Assembly (NCBI GenBank): GCA_002748665.1
Contig: PDTB01000018.1
Location: 1 to 64,000, forward strand
Source: Dethiosulfovibrio peptidovorans
Lineage (GTDB): Bacteria > Synergistota > Synergistia > Synergistales > Dethiosulfovibrionaceae
Length of the DNA stretch: 64,000 nt
Direction: 5' to 3'
The notes below the pieces were generated by a model. It ran no database searches and was not told the DNA's origin. It saw nothing but the letters and a program-made list of their open reading frames with translations. Both the position numbers and the translations under genes were made by a program. This document shows positions 33,613 to 41,631 of the stretch, one piece after another; positions within the stretch are counted from its first letter, which is position 1, and each line of letters begins with the position of its first letter.

Positions 33613-34854
33613 ATGAACAAGACTCGTGTCGTCATAACAGGCCTGGGCGTTGTCAGTCCCATTGCCAGTGGACGTGAGAAGTACTGGCAGGCACTGAAAG
33701 ATGGAAAAAACGGTATCGGTCCTATTACGTGTTTCGATGCCTCTGATTTCTCAGTACAGGTGGGGGCCGAAGTCTCGGACTTTGATCCTACCATATGGCT
33801 TCCCAAAAAAGAGGCCAAGAGAGCTGATCGGGTCATCCAGTTTGCCGTTGCTGCATCTGATATGGCTATGGACGACGCTGGTCTTCGCTCTGAAGATCTG
33901 GATCCTCATAGATTCGGCGTCTACATTGGTTCGGGGCAGGGAGGCATTGAGACCTGCTTCGATAGCTTCCAGACCATGGTGACTAAGGGACCCCGAAAAA
34001 TAAGCCCCTTCTTTATCCCCATGATGATCGGTAACATGTCAGCGGCCTACGTCGCCATCCGGCATCAGGCCAAGGGACCGAACATGTGTGTCGTCACTGC
34101 CTGTGCGACCTCCATCCATAGCATCGGAGAGGCCGTCAGGACGATGGAGCGAGGCGATGCTGATGTCATGCTTTGTGGTGGTACTGAGGCAGCCCTTCGA
34201 TCCATCTGTGTTGCGGGTTTTGCTGCGATGAAAGCGCTCTCCACGAGAAACGACGATCCGGAGACAGCGAGTCGTCCTTTTGAGATTGATCGCGATGGAT
34301 TCGTCTTGGGCGAGGGGGCTGGTGTCCTGGTCCTGGAGACAATAGAGCGAGCTAAGGCGCGTGGAGCTCATATCTACGGGGAGGTCGTCGGTTACGGCTC
34401 TACCTGTGATGCTGGGCATATTACCGCCCCGGATCCTGAGGGCGATGGGGCTATCCGAGCTATGAAAATGGCTATTGAGCAGGCCGGATGGATGCCCGAT
34501 CAGGTCGACCTGATCAACGCCCACGGCACCTCCACCCCCCTCAATGACAAAATAGAGTCCCTTGCCATCCGAACCCTCTTTGGCAAGAGGGCCGACGATC
34601 TCATGGTCAATTCCACTAAATCCATGATCGGCCACTGCCTTGGGGCTGCCGGCGCTCTGGAGACCGTCGCTGCACTGCAATCCATAGAGCAGGGGATCGT
34701 CCATAAAACACTCAACCTCTTTAACCAAGATCCAGAGTGTCGGATCAATGTCGTCACCGAGACCACCCAGGCTACGGTGGATCGGTTATTGGTGAACAGT
34801 TTCGGCTTTGGAGGTCACAACGGGGTCTTAGCCATCCAGCGTGCCGAGGAGTAA
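33613..34854 (+). CDS. fabF: 3-oxoacyl-ACP synthase II (KAS II)
   Basis: This is the main elongating condensing enzyme, 413 residues. The catalytic Cys is in VVTACATSIHSIGEA, with the two His in NAHGTSTPLNDK and KSMIGHCLGAAGALE. NSFGFGGHNGVL closes the family pattern. ATG 33613 gives the common start MNKTRVVITGLGVVSP. ATG 33607 is also in frame but only 4 bases from the AAGGAG. Confidence 0.95.
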   Translation: MNKTRVVITGLGVVSPIASGREKYWQALKDGKNGIGPITCFDASDFSVQVGAEVSDFDPTIWLPKKEAKRADRVIQFAVAASDMAMDDAGLRSEDLDPHRFGVYIGSGQGGIETCFDSFQTMVTKGPRKISPFFIPMMIGNMSAAYVAIRHQAKGPNMCVVTACATSIHSIGEAVRTMERGDADVMLCGGTEAALRSICVAGFAAMKALSTRNDDPETASRPFEIDRDGFVLGEGAGVLVLETIERAKARGAHIYGEVVGYGSTCDAGHITAPDPEGDGAIRAMKMAIEQAGWMPDQVDLINAHGTSTPLNDKIESLAIRTLFGKRADDLMVNSTKSMIGHCLGAAGALETVAALQSIEQGIVHKTLNLFNQDPECRINVVTETTQATVDRLLVNSFGFGGHNGVLAIQRAEE

Positions 34855-34860
34855 ACGGCG

Positions 34861-35565
34861 GTGTACGGTACAGCTTGGGAAGCCGACCTCTCTCTGTTCC
34901 AGAATCGTCTTGGGTATACGTTTCACCGTGTTGAGCTGCTTTGGGAAGCCCTGACTCATTCGTCGTATGCGCATGAGTCAGGGCTCCCTTTTTGGAACGA
35001 ACGGCTGGAATTTCTCGGCGACGCTGTACTGGAGCTCGTGAGCAGCGTCTGGTTGTACGACCATAACCCCAACCAGGACGAGGGGGGGCTTACGTCCCTC
35101 CGATCCGGTGCAGTTTGTGGCGATGCTCTCTATAGGTGGGCCGTGCACTTGAAACTCTCAGACTTGATACGGGTTAATCGAGGTCTTCAAAGAGAACAGC
35201 ATTGCCTCTCCCCGTCCATCCAGGCCGATGCTGTTGAAGCTCTGCTTGGAGCCGTTTTCTTGGATGGAGGCTATGAGTCGGCGTGTGAGGTCGTTGAGGC
35301 CTACCTGAACTTTTACAACAGGGAAGGAGCCCGCTTTCCTCAGGATCCCAAATCAAGGCTTCAACGGTATCAACAGAAAATCGGCGGGGCCTTGCCCGTC
35401 TATGAAGTAGTTACCCGTAAAGGACCGTCCCATCGTCTCCGATTTGTCGTGACCGTTCGAATCGACGACGTAGAACTTGCACGAGGGGAGGGAACCTCCA
35501 TCAAGGATGCCGAGATGGAGGCAGCAGCTCAGGCACTGTCGAAGGTACAACCGGTTGCACCGTAG
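34861..35565 (+). CDS. rnc: Ribonuclease III
   Basis: This double-strand-specific endoribonuclease processes rRNA precursors. It has 234 residues. The catalytic signature NERLEFLGDAVLELV and the second acidic cluster (QADAVEALLGAVFLDGG) are present, followed by a C-terminal dsRNA-binding domain (DPKSRLQRYQQKIG to EAAAQALSKV). The start is GTG 34861, 6 bases after fabF. The promoter and operator of the next operon lie inside its 3' end. Confidence 0.94.
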   Translation: MYGTAWEADLSLFQNRLGYTFHRVELLWEALTHSSYAHESGLPFWNERLEFLGDAVLELVSSVWLYDHNPNQDEGGLTSLRSGAVCGDALYRWAVHLKLSDLIRVNRGLQREQHCLSPSIQADAVEALLGAVFLDGGYESACEVVEAYLNFYNREGARFPQDPKSRLQRYQQKIGGALPVYEVVTRKGPSHRLRFVVTVRIDDVELARGEGTSIKDAEMEAAAQALSKVQPVAP

Positions 35566-35583
35566 AGTCGTCCCTGATATACT
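35545..35583 (+). promoter_or_regulatory. dctP operon promoter with palindromic operator
   Basis: TTGCAC (35555-35560) and TATACT (35578-35583) are exactly 17 bases apart. The -35 forms the right half of GTACAACCGGTTGCAC (35545-35560), a palindrome with a perfect CAACCGGTTG core. The same promoter boxes and 13 of the 16 operator bases recur upstream of pyrR. The central CG palindrome is of a kind often bound by LacI-family repressors (inference). Confidence 0.7.
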
Positions 35584-35591
35584 TCTCATCA

Positions 35592-35614
35592 AGCCCTAAA
35601 ATACGAGGGTTTTT
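35592..35614 (+). terminator. Weak terminator after rnc, in the dctP leader
   Basis: AGCCCT (35592-35597) pairs with AGGGTT (35606-35611) with one G-U pair, followed by T's to 35614. It lies downstream of the dctP start point, so it would act as a weak attenuator for that transcript as well as closing the rnc unit. Confidence 0.4.
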
Positions 35615-35639
35615 CCGAATATCTGTGGAGGTGTTCCAA

Positions 35640-36638
35640 TTGAAGCGTAGTGTTTTGATAGCGATGTTCTGTCTGCTGTGTCTGTGCGTCTCTTCGGCTT
35701 GGGCAGGGGAGTATCCTGAGATGACCATTCGGTTAAGCCATAACCAGCCGGTGGGAAGTCCAGAGGACGTGGGGGCCGAGCGTTTCCGTGCCGTCGTGGA
35801 GGAGCGTTCCGGCGGCAGGATAAAAGTCCAGATTTTCCCCGCGATGCAGATGGGATCCATGAGGGAACAGGCTGAGGCCGTTCAGATGGGGACCATTGAT
35901 ATGACCGTTCAGCCCATCTCGGTTCTTACCCCCTTTGTTGAAGAACTCCAGATCGTCGATTTCCCCTTCCTTTGGCCCTCGGCCGATGAGCTCTACAGGG
36001 TGATGGACGGCCCGACTGGTGAAAAATTTTACGGCTATGCCGAGGAGAAGGGCTTTCAGGTCCTGGGGCTCTGGGCTTCGGGCTTCAAACAGTTCACGAC
36101 CAAGGGGCACGACATCCGGCGTCCTGAGGACTTCGATGGGCTCAAGATACGGGTCATGCCCTCGCCTCTTCTGATCGCTCAGTATAAAGCTTGGGGAGGT
36201 AACCCCATTCCAGTCGAATACGCTGAGCTCTATAACGCTCTTCAGCAGGGAGTCGTGGATGGGCAGGAAAACCCCATCCAGACCATCGCCATGAACAAAC
36301 TTTATGAGGTTCAGGACCATCTTGTCATCAGTAATCACGGCTTCCTCGCCTACTTGTTCGTGGTGAACAAACGATGGTTCGATGCCCTTCCTGAGAACGC
36401 TAGGGCACTCATCCTTGACGGCGAGCGTGAGGCCCGCATTGAAGAACGACGTGTTCAGTCCAGGAGAGAGGCCGAATACCTGGATGAGATTCGTTCGTCG
36501 GGAATAACCATCTCCGAGTTGCCCGAGGAGGGCTACCGTGCTTTTAAGGACGTCAGTCGTGGAGTCCACGAGCAATTCGCCTCTACCGAGAAAATGAAAG
36601 AACTCCTGCAGAGCTGCTATCAAGATCTGGGGCAGTAG
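35640..36638 (+). CDS. dctP: TRAP transporter solute-binding protein (DctP family)
   Basis: This is the periplasmic receptor of a tripartite sodium-driven carboxylate transporter, 332 residues. The signal peptide MKRSVLIAMFCLLCLCVSSAWAG ends near residue 23 (shown in two parts: a basic start and a hydrophobic core). RVMPSPLLIAQYKAWGGNPIP holds the arginine that binds the substrate carboxylate in this family, followed by ALQQGVVDGQENP. TTG 35640 is 9 bases after GGAGG. GTG 35625 overlaps that site. It heads the unit with an M20 hydrolase and pyrC, so a ureido acid or orotate-like ligand is plausible. Confidence 0.88.
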   Translation: MKRSVLIAMFCLLCLCVSSAWAGEYPEMTIRLSHNQPVGSPEDVGAERFRAVVEERSGGRIKVQIFPAMQMGSMREQAEAVQMGTIDMTVQPISVLTPFVEELQIVDFPFLWPSADELYRVMDGPTGEKFYGYAEEKGFQVLGLWASGFKQFTTKGHDIRRPEDFDGLKIRVMPSPLLIAQYKAWGGNPIPVEYAELYNALQQGVVDGQENPIQTIAMNKLYEVQDHLVISNHGFLAYLFVVNKRWFDALPENARALILDGEREARIEERRVQSRREAEYLDEIRSSGITISELPEEGYRAFKDVSRGVHEQFASTEKMKELLQSCYQDLGQ

Positions 36639-36660
36639 GGCAGAGCATAGGTTTGACACA

Positions 36661-36687
36661 AGGCGAGAGCTCTCTCTCGCCTTTTTT
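36661..36687 (+). terminator. Terminator between dctP and dctQ
   Basis: AGGCGAGAG (36661-36669), loop CTCT, and CTCTCGCCT (36674-36682) are followed by TTTTTT. It is a full rho-independent terminator inside the TRAP operon. Partial read-through would give more binding protein than membrane subunits. Confidence 0.85.
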
Positions 36688-36704
36688 GCTATGGGGGGTG
36701 GATC

Positions 36705-37169
36705 ATGTCACGTTTATTGGGTCGACTTGAGGAGGGATTTTGCGCCGCCGCTCTCTTGGCTACGGCGTTGATTTTGTTCGTCAATGTGACGCTTCGTCAC
36801 GTTTTCAACGCCAGTACCAGTTGGGCTGAGGAACTTATCAAATACCTCATGATCTGGATCACGTGTATCGGGGGGAGCATCTGCGTCAGACGGGGAGCCC
36901 ATATCAGGATGGACTTTCTGGTGGGATTGTTCTCCCCCCGTGGGAAGCGTGCACTTGATGTGGCCGTTTATGTTGCTTCGGCTCTTTTTTGTGGGGCCTT
37001 AACGGTCTACGGTTTTCGTATGGTTCTGTTCACCTTGCGGACCGGCCAGGTTTCTCCGGCTCTGAAGCTCCCCATGTGGGGTGTCTATTCAGCCATTCCC
37101 CTTGGGGGAGGGCTCATGGCCTTTCGCTTTTTTCAGAAAGCCTGTTCCTCCGAGGAGGACGAACGATGA
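36705..37169 (+). CDS. dctQ: TRAP transporter small permease (DctQ family)
   Basis: This four-helix small membrane subunit has 154 residues. NVTLRHVFNASTSWAEELIKYLMIW and RRGAHIRMDFLV are typical of DctQ (shown in parts). It follows the dctP terminator, and its end overlaps dctM by 4 bases. Confidence 0.85.
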   Translation: MSRLLGRLEEGFCAAALLATALILFVNVTLRHVFNASTSWAEELIKYLMIWITCIGGSICVRRGAHIRMDFLVGLFSPRGKRALDVAVYVASALFCGALTVYGFRMVLFTLRTGQVSPALKLPMWGVYSAIPLGGGLMAFRFFQKACSSEEDER

Positions 37170-38443
37170 CGCTCCTTTTGGCGACGGTCCTTCTTTTGGC
37201 CCTTTTCCTGAGCGTTCCCATCTTTATCGCTCTCAACGTTTCAGTGCTCCTGTGTATCCTGATCTTTACCCACATGCCGCCCATGATCCTGGTTCAGAAG
37301 ATTTTTGGCGGGATCGACAAATTTGCCCTCATGTCCATGCCCTTCTTCATCTTCGCCGCAAATGTCATGGATGCTGGCGGTCTCTCCCGTCGGATTCTGG
37401 ACTGGACCCGGAGTCTTGTGGGCAGCAAAAAAGGCGGTCTGGCCTACACTACCCAGGTTACCTGCATGGTCTTTGGCGCTCTATGCGGATCGAGCCCGGC
37501 CACGGTCGTTGCCATGGGGAAACTTCTCTATCCTGAGCTGGTCCGGGAGGGATATCCTCGGGGATTTTCCGTTGGCCTGATTACCTCCGCCGGCTCCGTT
37601 GCTCTGATCATCCCCCCGAGCATCACTCTCATCATTTATGCGGCCGCCACCGGAACGTCGGTGGGCGCCCTTTTCATGGCCGGGATCAGTGCGGGGATCG
37701 TCTACGGCCTGGCTGGCGTTGTTTATATCTGGTTCTTTTCAAAGAACCACGATCTGGCCGTTTCCAGTCCCTCTACGTGGCAGGAGATCGGTGGCAGGAC
37801 AAGAGAAGCTCTGTGGTCCCTCATGGTCCCCGTCATTATATTGGGCGGTATCTATCTCGGTATCTTTACCCCAACGGAGGCTGCGGGGATATCGGTTGTC
37901 TACGCCCTGTTCGTCGGGATCGTCATCTACCGAGAGATCACCTTGAAGGATCTCTACCACGTCTGTCTTAGATCGGCGATCACCTGCGCTCAGGTCCTCA
38001 TCTTGGTGGCTGCTGCTCAGACCTTCGGTTGGTTTCTCACGGTCGCTCGTATCCCCCAGGCTGTCACATCGTCGGTCATCGCTCACGTCTCGTCCCCCTG
38101 GGTCTTTCTGGCTGTGGTGAACATCGTCCTCCTTCTGGTCGGCATGTTCATGGAGGGGATCGCTGCCATTATCATCCTCGCCCCTCTCTTTTACCCTATC
38201 GCCTCGAAGATGGGCATCGACCCCCTTCATCTGGGGATCGTAATGGTCGCGAACCTCTCCATCGGAAACTTCACGCCCCCCTTTGGTCTGAACCTCTTCG
38301 TGGCCAGCGGTGTGACGGGGCTCCCCATGTCGGAGATCATACCTGCTGTGGCCCGGTTCATCCTGGTCAGCATCGTGGCGGTTCTGGTCATCACCTATGT
38401 TCCAGCTATATCCACCACCTTGCCCAATCTGGTCTACCCCTGA
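37166..38443 (+). CDS. dctM: TRAP transporter large permease (DctM family)
   Basis: This is the ion-coupled permease, 425 residues with about twelve hydrophobic segments. FALMSMPFFIFAANVMDAGG, CGSSPATVVAMGKLLYPEL, IIPPSITLIIYA and NFTPPFGLNLFVASG are DctM hallmarks. ATG 37166 follows CGAGGAGG and overlaps the dctQ stop. The same frame is open upstream inside dctQ, but that part is not coding. The M20 hydrolase starts 17 bases downstream. Confidence 0.92.
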   Translation: MTLLLATVLLLALFLSVPIFIALNVSVLLCILIFTHMPPMILVQKIFGGIDKFALMSMPFFIFAANVMDAGGLSRRILDWTRSLVGSKKGGLAYTTQVTCMVFGALCGSSPATVVAMGKLLYPELVREGYPRGFSVGLITSAGSVALIIPPSITLIIYAAATGTSVGALFMAGISAGIVYGLAGVVYIWFFSKNHDLAVSSPSTWQEIGGRTREALWSLMVPVIILGGIYLGIFTPTEAAGISVVYALFVGIVIYREITLKDLYHVCLRSAITCAQVLILVAAAQTFGWFLTVARIPQAVTSSVIAHVSSPWVFLAVVNIVLLLVGMFMEGIAAIIILAPLFYPIASKMGIDPLHLGIVMVANLSIGNFTPPFGLNLFVASGVTGLPMSEIIPAVARFILVSIVAVLVITYVPAISTTLPNLVYP

Positions 38444-38460
38444 AGGGCGGTTACGTAAAG

Positions 38461-39729
38461 ATGTCCTCGGGATTCTCCCTCTGTCTTGATGTCCTTGAGC
38501 GGATTAACCGATGGGGTCGGGCCCCAGGAGGCGGCTACTCCCGTTTGGCCTACACTGACGATGATTGCCGGGGTCGGGAGGCCGCTATAACCTTAATGGA
38601 GGAGCACGGCATGGCCGTGGAGACCGACGAGCTTGGGAACATTCGGGCCACCAGGTGGGGCTCTCATCCTCATCGCCCTCCCGTGGTGATCGGTTCCCAT
38701 CTCGATACGGTTCCCTCCGGTGGCGGCTACGACGGCACCCTTGGGGTTGCCGCCGGCGTCGGCGCTGTCGTGGACGTGGCGTCCCGATGCTCCGATCATA
38801 CCCATCCTCTTCAGGTCATGGTTTTCTCGGGAGAAGAGTCCAGCCGTTTCGGGGTTTCAAACATAGGAAGTAAGATGGCCACCGGATTTATGAAATTGGG
38901 GGATCTTTTCCGGTACAGGGACGAGGCGGGGATCTCCCTCTTTCGGGCGATGAGGGACTTCGGCCTGAGTCCCGAATGGCATAGTAGAGTCCGCATTCTG
39001 CCCACGGAGATGAAAGCTTTTTTCGAACTTCACATCGAACAGGGACCGGTGCTGGATCGGTCTGAAATCGATGTGGGAGTGGTGGAGGCCATAGCTGCCC
39101 CAACGCGCCTTCTTCTGGATGTTCAGGGTGAGGCGGGACACTCAGGTGCCTGTCCCATGGAGGATCGACGGGACGCTCTGAGTGCCTCGGCGGAACTTGT
39201 CCTGGAGGTCGAGCGTCTGGGGCTGGAGGAAGCAACTCATCGAACTGTGGCTACAGTGGGCGATTGCGAGGTCACTCCCGGTGTCATGAACGTCATACCG
39301 GGACGCTGCGGCCTCAAGGTCGATATCCGGGGGATTGACCGTCAAAGTATCGATAGGGTTCGTGATGGTCTTTTGGACTATATCCAATCCCTCGAAAAAC
39401 GTCGAGCCGTTCGGATATACGTGGAGGAACTCTCCCGGGGAGTTCCCGTCATCCTGGACGGAGGGCTGAGGTCCCTTCTGGGGCGGGTCTGCGACGACTT
39501 GAGGATTCCGTGGAAATCGATGCCCAGCGGTGCCGGTCACGACGCTATGTACGTGGCCTCGGTCATTCCTACTGCGATGATATTCGTTCCCTGTGTCGGA
39601 GGTGTGAGTCACAGCTCGTTGGAACGGATCGATGTGGGAAGAATTCGCTCGGGATACATGGCTTTGGTGGAGGCTGTCTATAGGTTGGTTTCCCGGGAAC
39701 GATACCTCGATAAGGAGGAAAAATCATGA
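38461..39729 (+). CDS. M20 family N-carbamoyl-amino acid hydrolase (allantoate amidohydrolase / carbamoylase type)
   Basis: It belongs to the family of zinc amidohydrolases that remove the carbamoyl group from N-carbamoyl amino acids, ureidopropionate or allantoate. It has 422 residues. Metal-site motifs are visible: GSHLDTVPSGGGYDGTLGV, FSGEESSRFGVSNIGSK, FELHIEQGPVLDRS and the late SGAGHDAMYVA, with GVSHSSLE near the end. The dimerisation domain lies at about residues 210-325. ATG 38461 comes 17 bases after dctM and its stop overlaps the pyrC ATG by 4 bases. The context suggests N-carbamoyl-aspartate (ureidosuccinate) or a related ureido acid (inference). Hydantoin-pathway use is the main alternative. 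Confidence 0.85.
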   Translation: MSSGFSLCLDVLERINRWGRAPGGGYSRLAYTDDDCRGREAAITLMEEHGMAVETDELGNIRATRWGSHPHRPPVVIGSHLDTVPSGGGYDGTLGVAAGVGAVVDVASRCSDHTHPLQVMVFSGEESSRFGVSNIGSKMATGFMKLGDLFRYRDEAGISLFRAMRDFGLSPEWHSRVRILPTEMKAFFELHIEQGPVLDRSEIDVGVVEAIAAPTRLLLDVQGEAGHSGACPMEDRRDALSASAELVLEVERLGLEEATHRTVATVGDCEVTPGVMNVIPGRCGLKVDIRGIDRQSIDRVRDGLLDYIQSLEKRRAVRIYVEELSRGVPVILDGGLRSLLGRVCDDLRIPWKSMPSGAGHDAMYVASVIPTAMIFVPCVGGVSHSSLERIDVGRIRSGYMALVEAVYRLVSRERYLDKEEKS

Positions 39730-41009
39730 AATGCCTGTTTTACGGAGGACGGGTGGTGGATCCCTCCCAGGACCTGAACGAACCTGTGGACATTCTGACG
39801 GACTCGGGTGTCGTGGCCTGGATTGGCAGGGGAGATCCCTGTTCCATGGACGGTGTCCGATCTGTGAACTTGACGGGAAAAATCGTCATGCCCGGTCTCA
39901 TCGACCCTCACGTCCATTTCAGAGAGCCTGGTCAGGAACACAAAGAGACCATTGAGACCGGTTGTCATGCCGCAGCTGCGGGAGGCTTCACGTCCGTTGT
40001 GGCCATGGCCAACACCTCTCCGACGGTCGAATCGGTGGAGACTCTGCGATTGGTCCTTTTTAAGGGGAGAAAGACACCCATCCGTTTCCGCTCTGTGGCG
40101 TCCGTTACCAAGGGGCTTCAGGGACTGGAACTGACCCCCATGGAGGAGCTCGCCCAGGCTGGTGCCGCAGGCTTCTCCGACGACGGTCTCTCAGTGGTCA
40201 ATCCTGCTCTTATGCTCGAAGCTCTGGAGAGAGCGGCTAGTCTGGGGCTTCCTGTCTCGGTTCACTGTGAGGATCCCTCCCTGTGGGGTGATCGATCGGT
40301 GAATCGGGGTGATGTCTCCCGATCCTTGGGGCTCCGGGGAGTTCCTGCCGTGGCTGAGGAGCTCATGATTCAAAGGGATATCTGCCTGGCCGAGACGGCC
40401 GGCGTGCCTGTCCACATCCAGCACGTGAGCAGCGCCCGTGGTGTGGGCCTTATCGCCCAAGCCAAGGAGCGAGGAGTTCTTGTGAGCGCCGAGGCCACGC
40501 CTCACCACCTGACCCTCACCGACGAGTCGGTGCTATCCTTTGGTACCCAGGCTAAAATGAGCCCTCCTCTTCGAACCTCGGAAGATGTGGAGTGTCTTCG
40601 GAAGGCCCTTCGAGACGGGGTGATCGATGTCGTCGCTACGGATCATGCGCCCCACAGCGCCGACGAGAAGGCCCAAGGTCTTGGAGATGCTCCTAACGGT
40701 GTCGTTGGCTTGGAGACGGCTGTCCCCGTGATCCTGACCGACCTCGTTCACTCCGGAGTTCTTTCCCTCTCCGACATGGTCAGAGCGATGTCCTGTGCCC
40801 CTGCCCGCATTTTTGGAATAGAGGGTGGTACCCTTCGACCGGGTTCTCCTGCCGATCTGACCGTGATCGACCTCGATCGACGATGGACTCTGGACGCTGG
40901 ACTTTTTAAATCGAAGGGACGGAATACCCCCTTTCATGGCAAACCAGTTCAGGGAGCTGTCGCTATGACCGTTGTCGGTGGACATGTGGTTTATCGGTCG
41001 GATAGATAA
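39726..41009 (+). CDS. pyrC: Dihydroorotase (type I), catalytically complete
   Basis: It interconverts N-carbamoyl-aspartate and dihydroorotate. It has 427 residues. All metal and catalytic signatures are there: LIDPHVHFREPGQEHKE, GGFTSVVAMANT, the aspartate in GFSDDGLSV, VHCED, HIQHVSSARG, SAEATPHHLTLTD and VVATDHAPHSADEK. It overlaps the M20 gene by 4 bases, so the two are cotranslated. It is the only intact dihydroorotase in the window, since the pyrC-like gene in the next unit lacks metal ligands. Allantoinase or hydantoinase activity is a less likely alternative. Confidence 0.9.
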   Translation: MKCLFYGGRVVDPSQDLNEPVDILTDSGVVAWIGRGDPCSMDGVRSVNLTGKIVMPGLIDPHVHFREPGQEHKETIETGCHAAAAGGFTSVVAMANTSPTVESVETLRLVLFKGRKTPIRFRSVASVTKGLQGLELTPMEELAQAGAAGFSDDGLSVVNPALMLEALERAASLGLPVSVHCEDPSLWGDRSVNRGDVSRSLGLRGVPAVAEELMIQRDICLAETAGVPVHIQHVSSARGVGLIAQAKERGVLVSAEATPHHLTLTDESVLSFGTQAKMSPPLRTSEDVECLRKALRDGVIDVVATDHAPHSADEKAQGLGDAPNGVVGLETAVPVILTDLVHSGVLSLSDMVRAMSCAPARIFGIEGGTLRPGSPADLTVIDLDRRWTLDAGLFKSKGRNTPFHGKPVQGAVAMTVVGGHVVYRSDR

Positions 41010-41048
41010 ATGCAACCGATTGCACTTCATCTAGTTTCCTGTTATACT
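41010..41048 (+). promoter_or_regulatory. pyrR operon promoter with palindromic operator
   Basis: TTGCAC (41020-41025) and TATACT (41043-41048) are 17 bases apart, the same boxes and spacing as at dctP. ATGCAACCGATTGCAC (41010-41025) overlaps the -35 and holds the palindrome TGCAACCGATTGCA with one central mismatch. It matches the dctP operator at 13 of 16 positions. Confidence 0.72.
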
Positions 41049-41051
41049 CTC

Positions 41052-41077
41052 CCCAGCTGACCTATAAGGAGACTGGG
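41052..41077 (+). promoter_or_regulatory. Small hairpin around the pyrR ribosome binding site
   Basis: CCCAG (41052-41056) can pair with CTGGG (41073-41077), leaving AAGGAGA in the loop or its flank. The stem is only 5 bp. The whole leader is about 25 bases, too short for the usual PyrR transcription attenuator, so translational control is the most that could be encoded here. Confidence 0.25.
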
Positions 41078-41079
41078 AC

Positions 41080-41631
41080 ATGGGACTTAGGGAAAAAACG
41101 GAGGTCATGACCGGGAAGGAGATGAACAGGGTGCTTCATCGAATCGCCCGGGAGCTTGTAGATCGGAATCGAGGGCTCCGAGATCCGGTGGTCCTGGGGA
41201 TTCAAAGGCGAGGAGTCTACCTTGCGGCTCGGCTTCGGAAGATCCTTCAGGGGAAGGAGGGCACAGAGATCCTTGGAGGCGAGCTGGATATCACTCTTTA
41301 TCGGGATGACCTTGCTGTCCTTTCCGATGAGCCGGTGCTCCACAGTACCATGGTCCCTACGGATATATCGGGAAAGACGGTGATCCTGGTGGACGATGTC
41401 ATCTTCACGGGAAGGACGGTCCGGGCGGCTCTGGAAGCTCTAATGGATCTGGGGCGGCCTTCGTCCATCCAACTGGTGGTTCTGGTGGATCGGGGGCATC
41501 GGGAACTGCCTGTCCAGCCCGATTACCTGGGTGCGACGGTGACCACGTCTAAGAACGAGGTGGTGGAGGTCCACGTCCGGGAGCTGGACGGCGAGGATCG
41601 GGTGTGTATCTGTGAAAAGGAGGCTCTCTGA
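41080..41631 (+). CDS. pyrR: Bifunctional pyr operon regulator / uracil phosphoribosyltransferase PyrR
   Basis: This phosphoribosyltransferase-fold protein binds pyr mRNA when UMP is high and has weak UPRTase activity. It has 183 residues. The PRPP loop is VILVDDVIFTGRTVRAALEAL, with the N-terminal RIARELVDRN and GIQRRGVYLAARL typical of PyrR. ATG 41080 follows AAGGAG. No canonical PyrR attenuator is seen ahead of it. It overlaps pyrB by 1 base. Confidence 0.92.
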   Translation: MGLREKTEVMTGKEMNRVLHRIARELVDRNRGLRDPVVLGIQRRGVYLAARLRKILQGKEGTEILGGELDITLYRDDLAVLSDEPVLHSTMVPTDISGKTVILVDDVIFTGRTVRAALEALMDLGRPSSIQLVVLVDRGHRELPVQPDYLGATVTTSKNEVVEVHVRELDGEDRVCICEKEAL

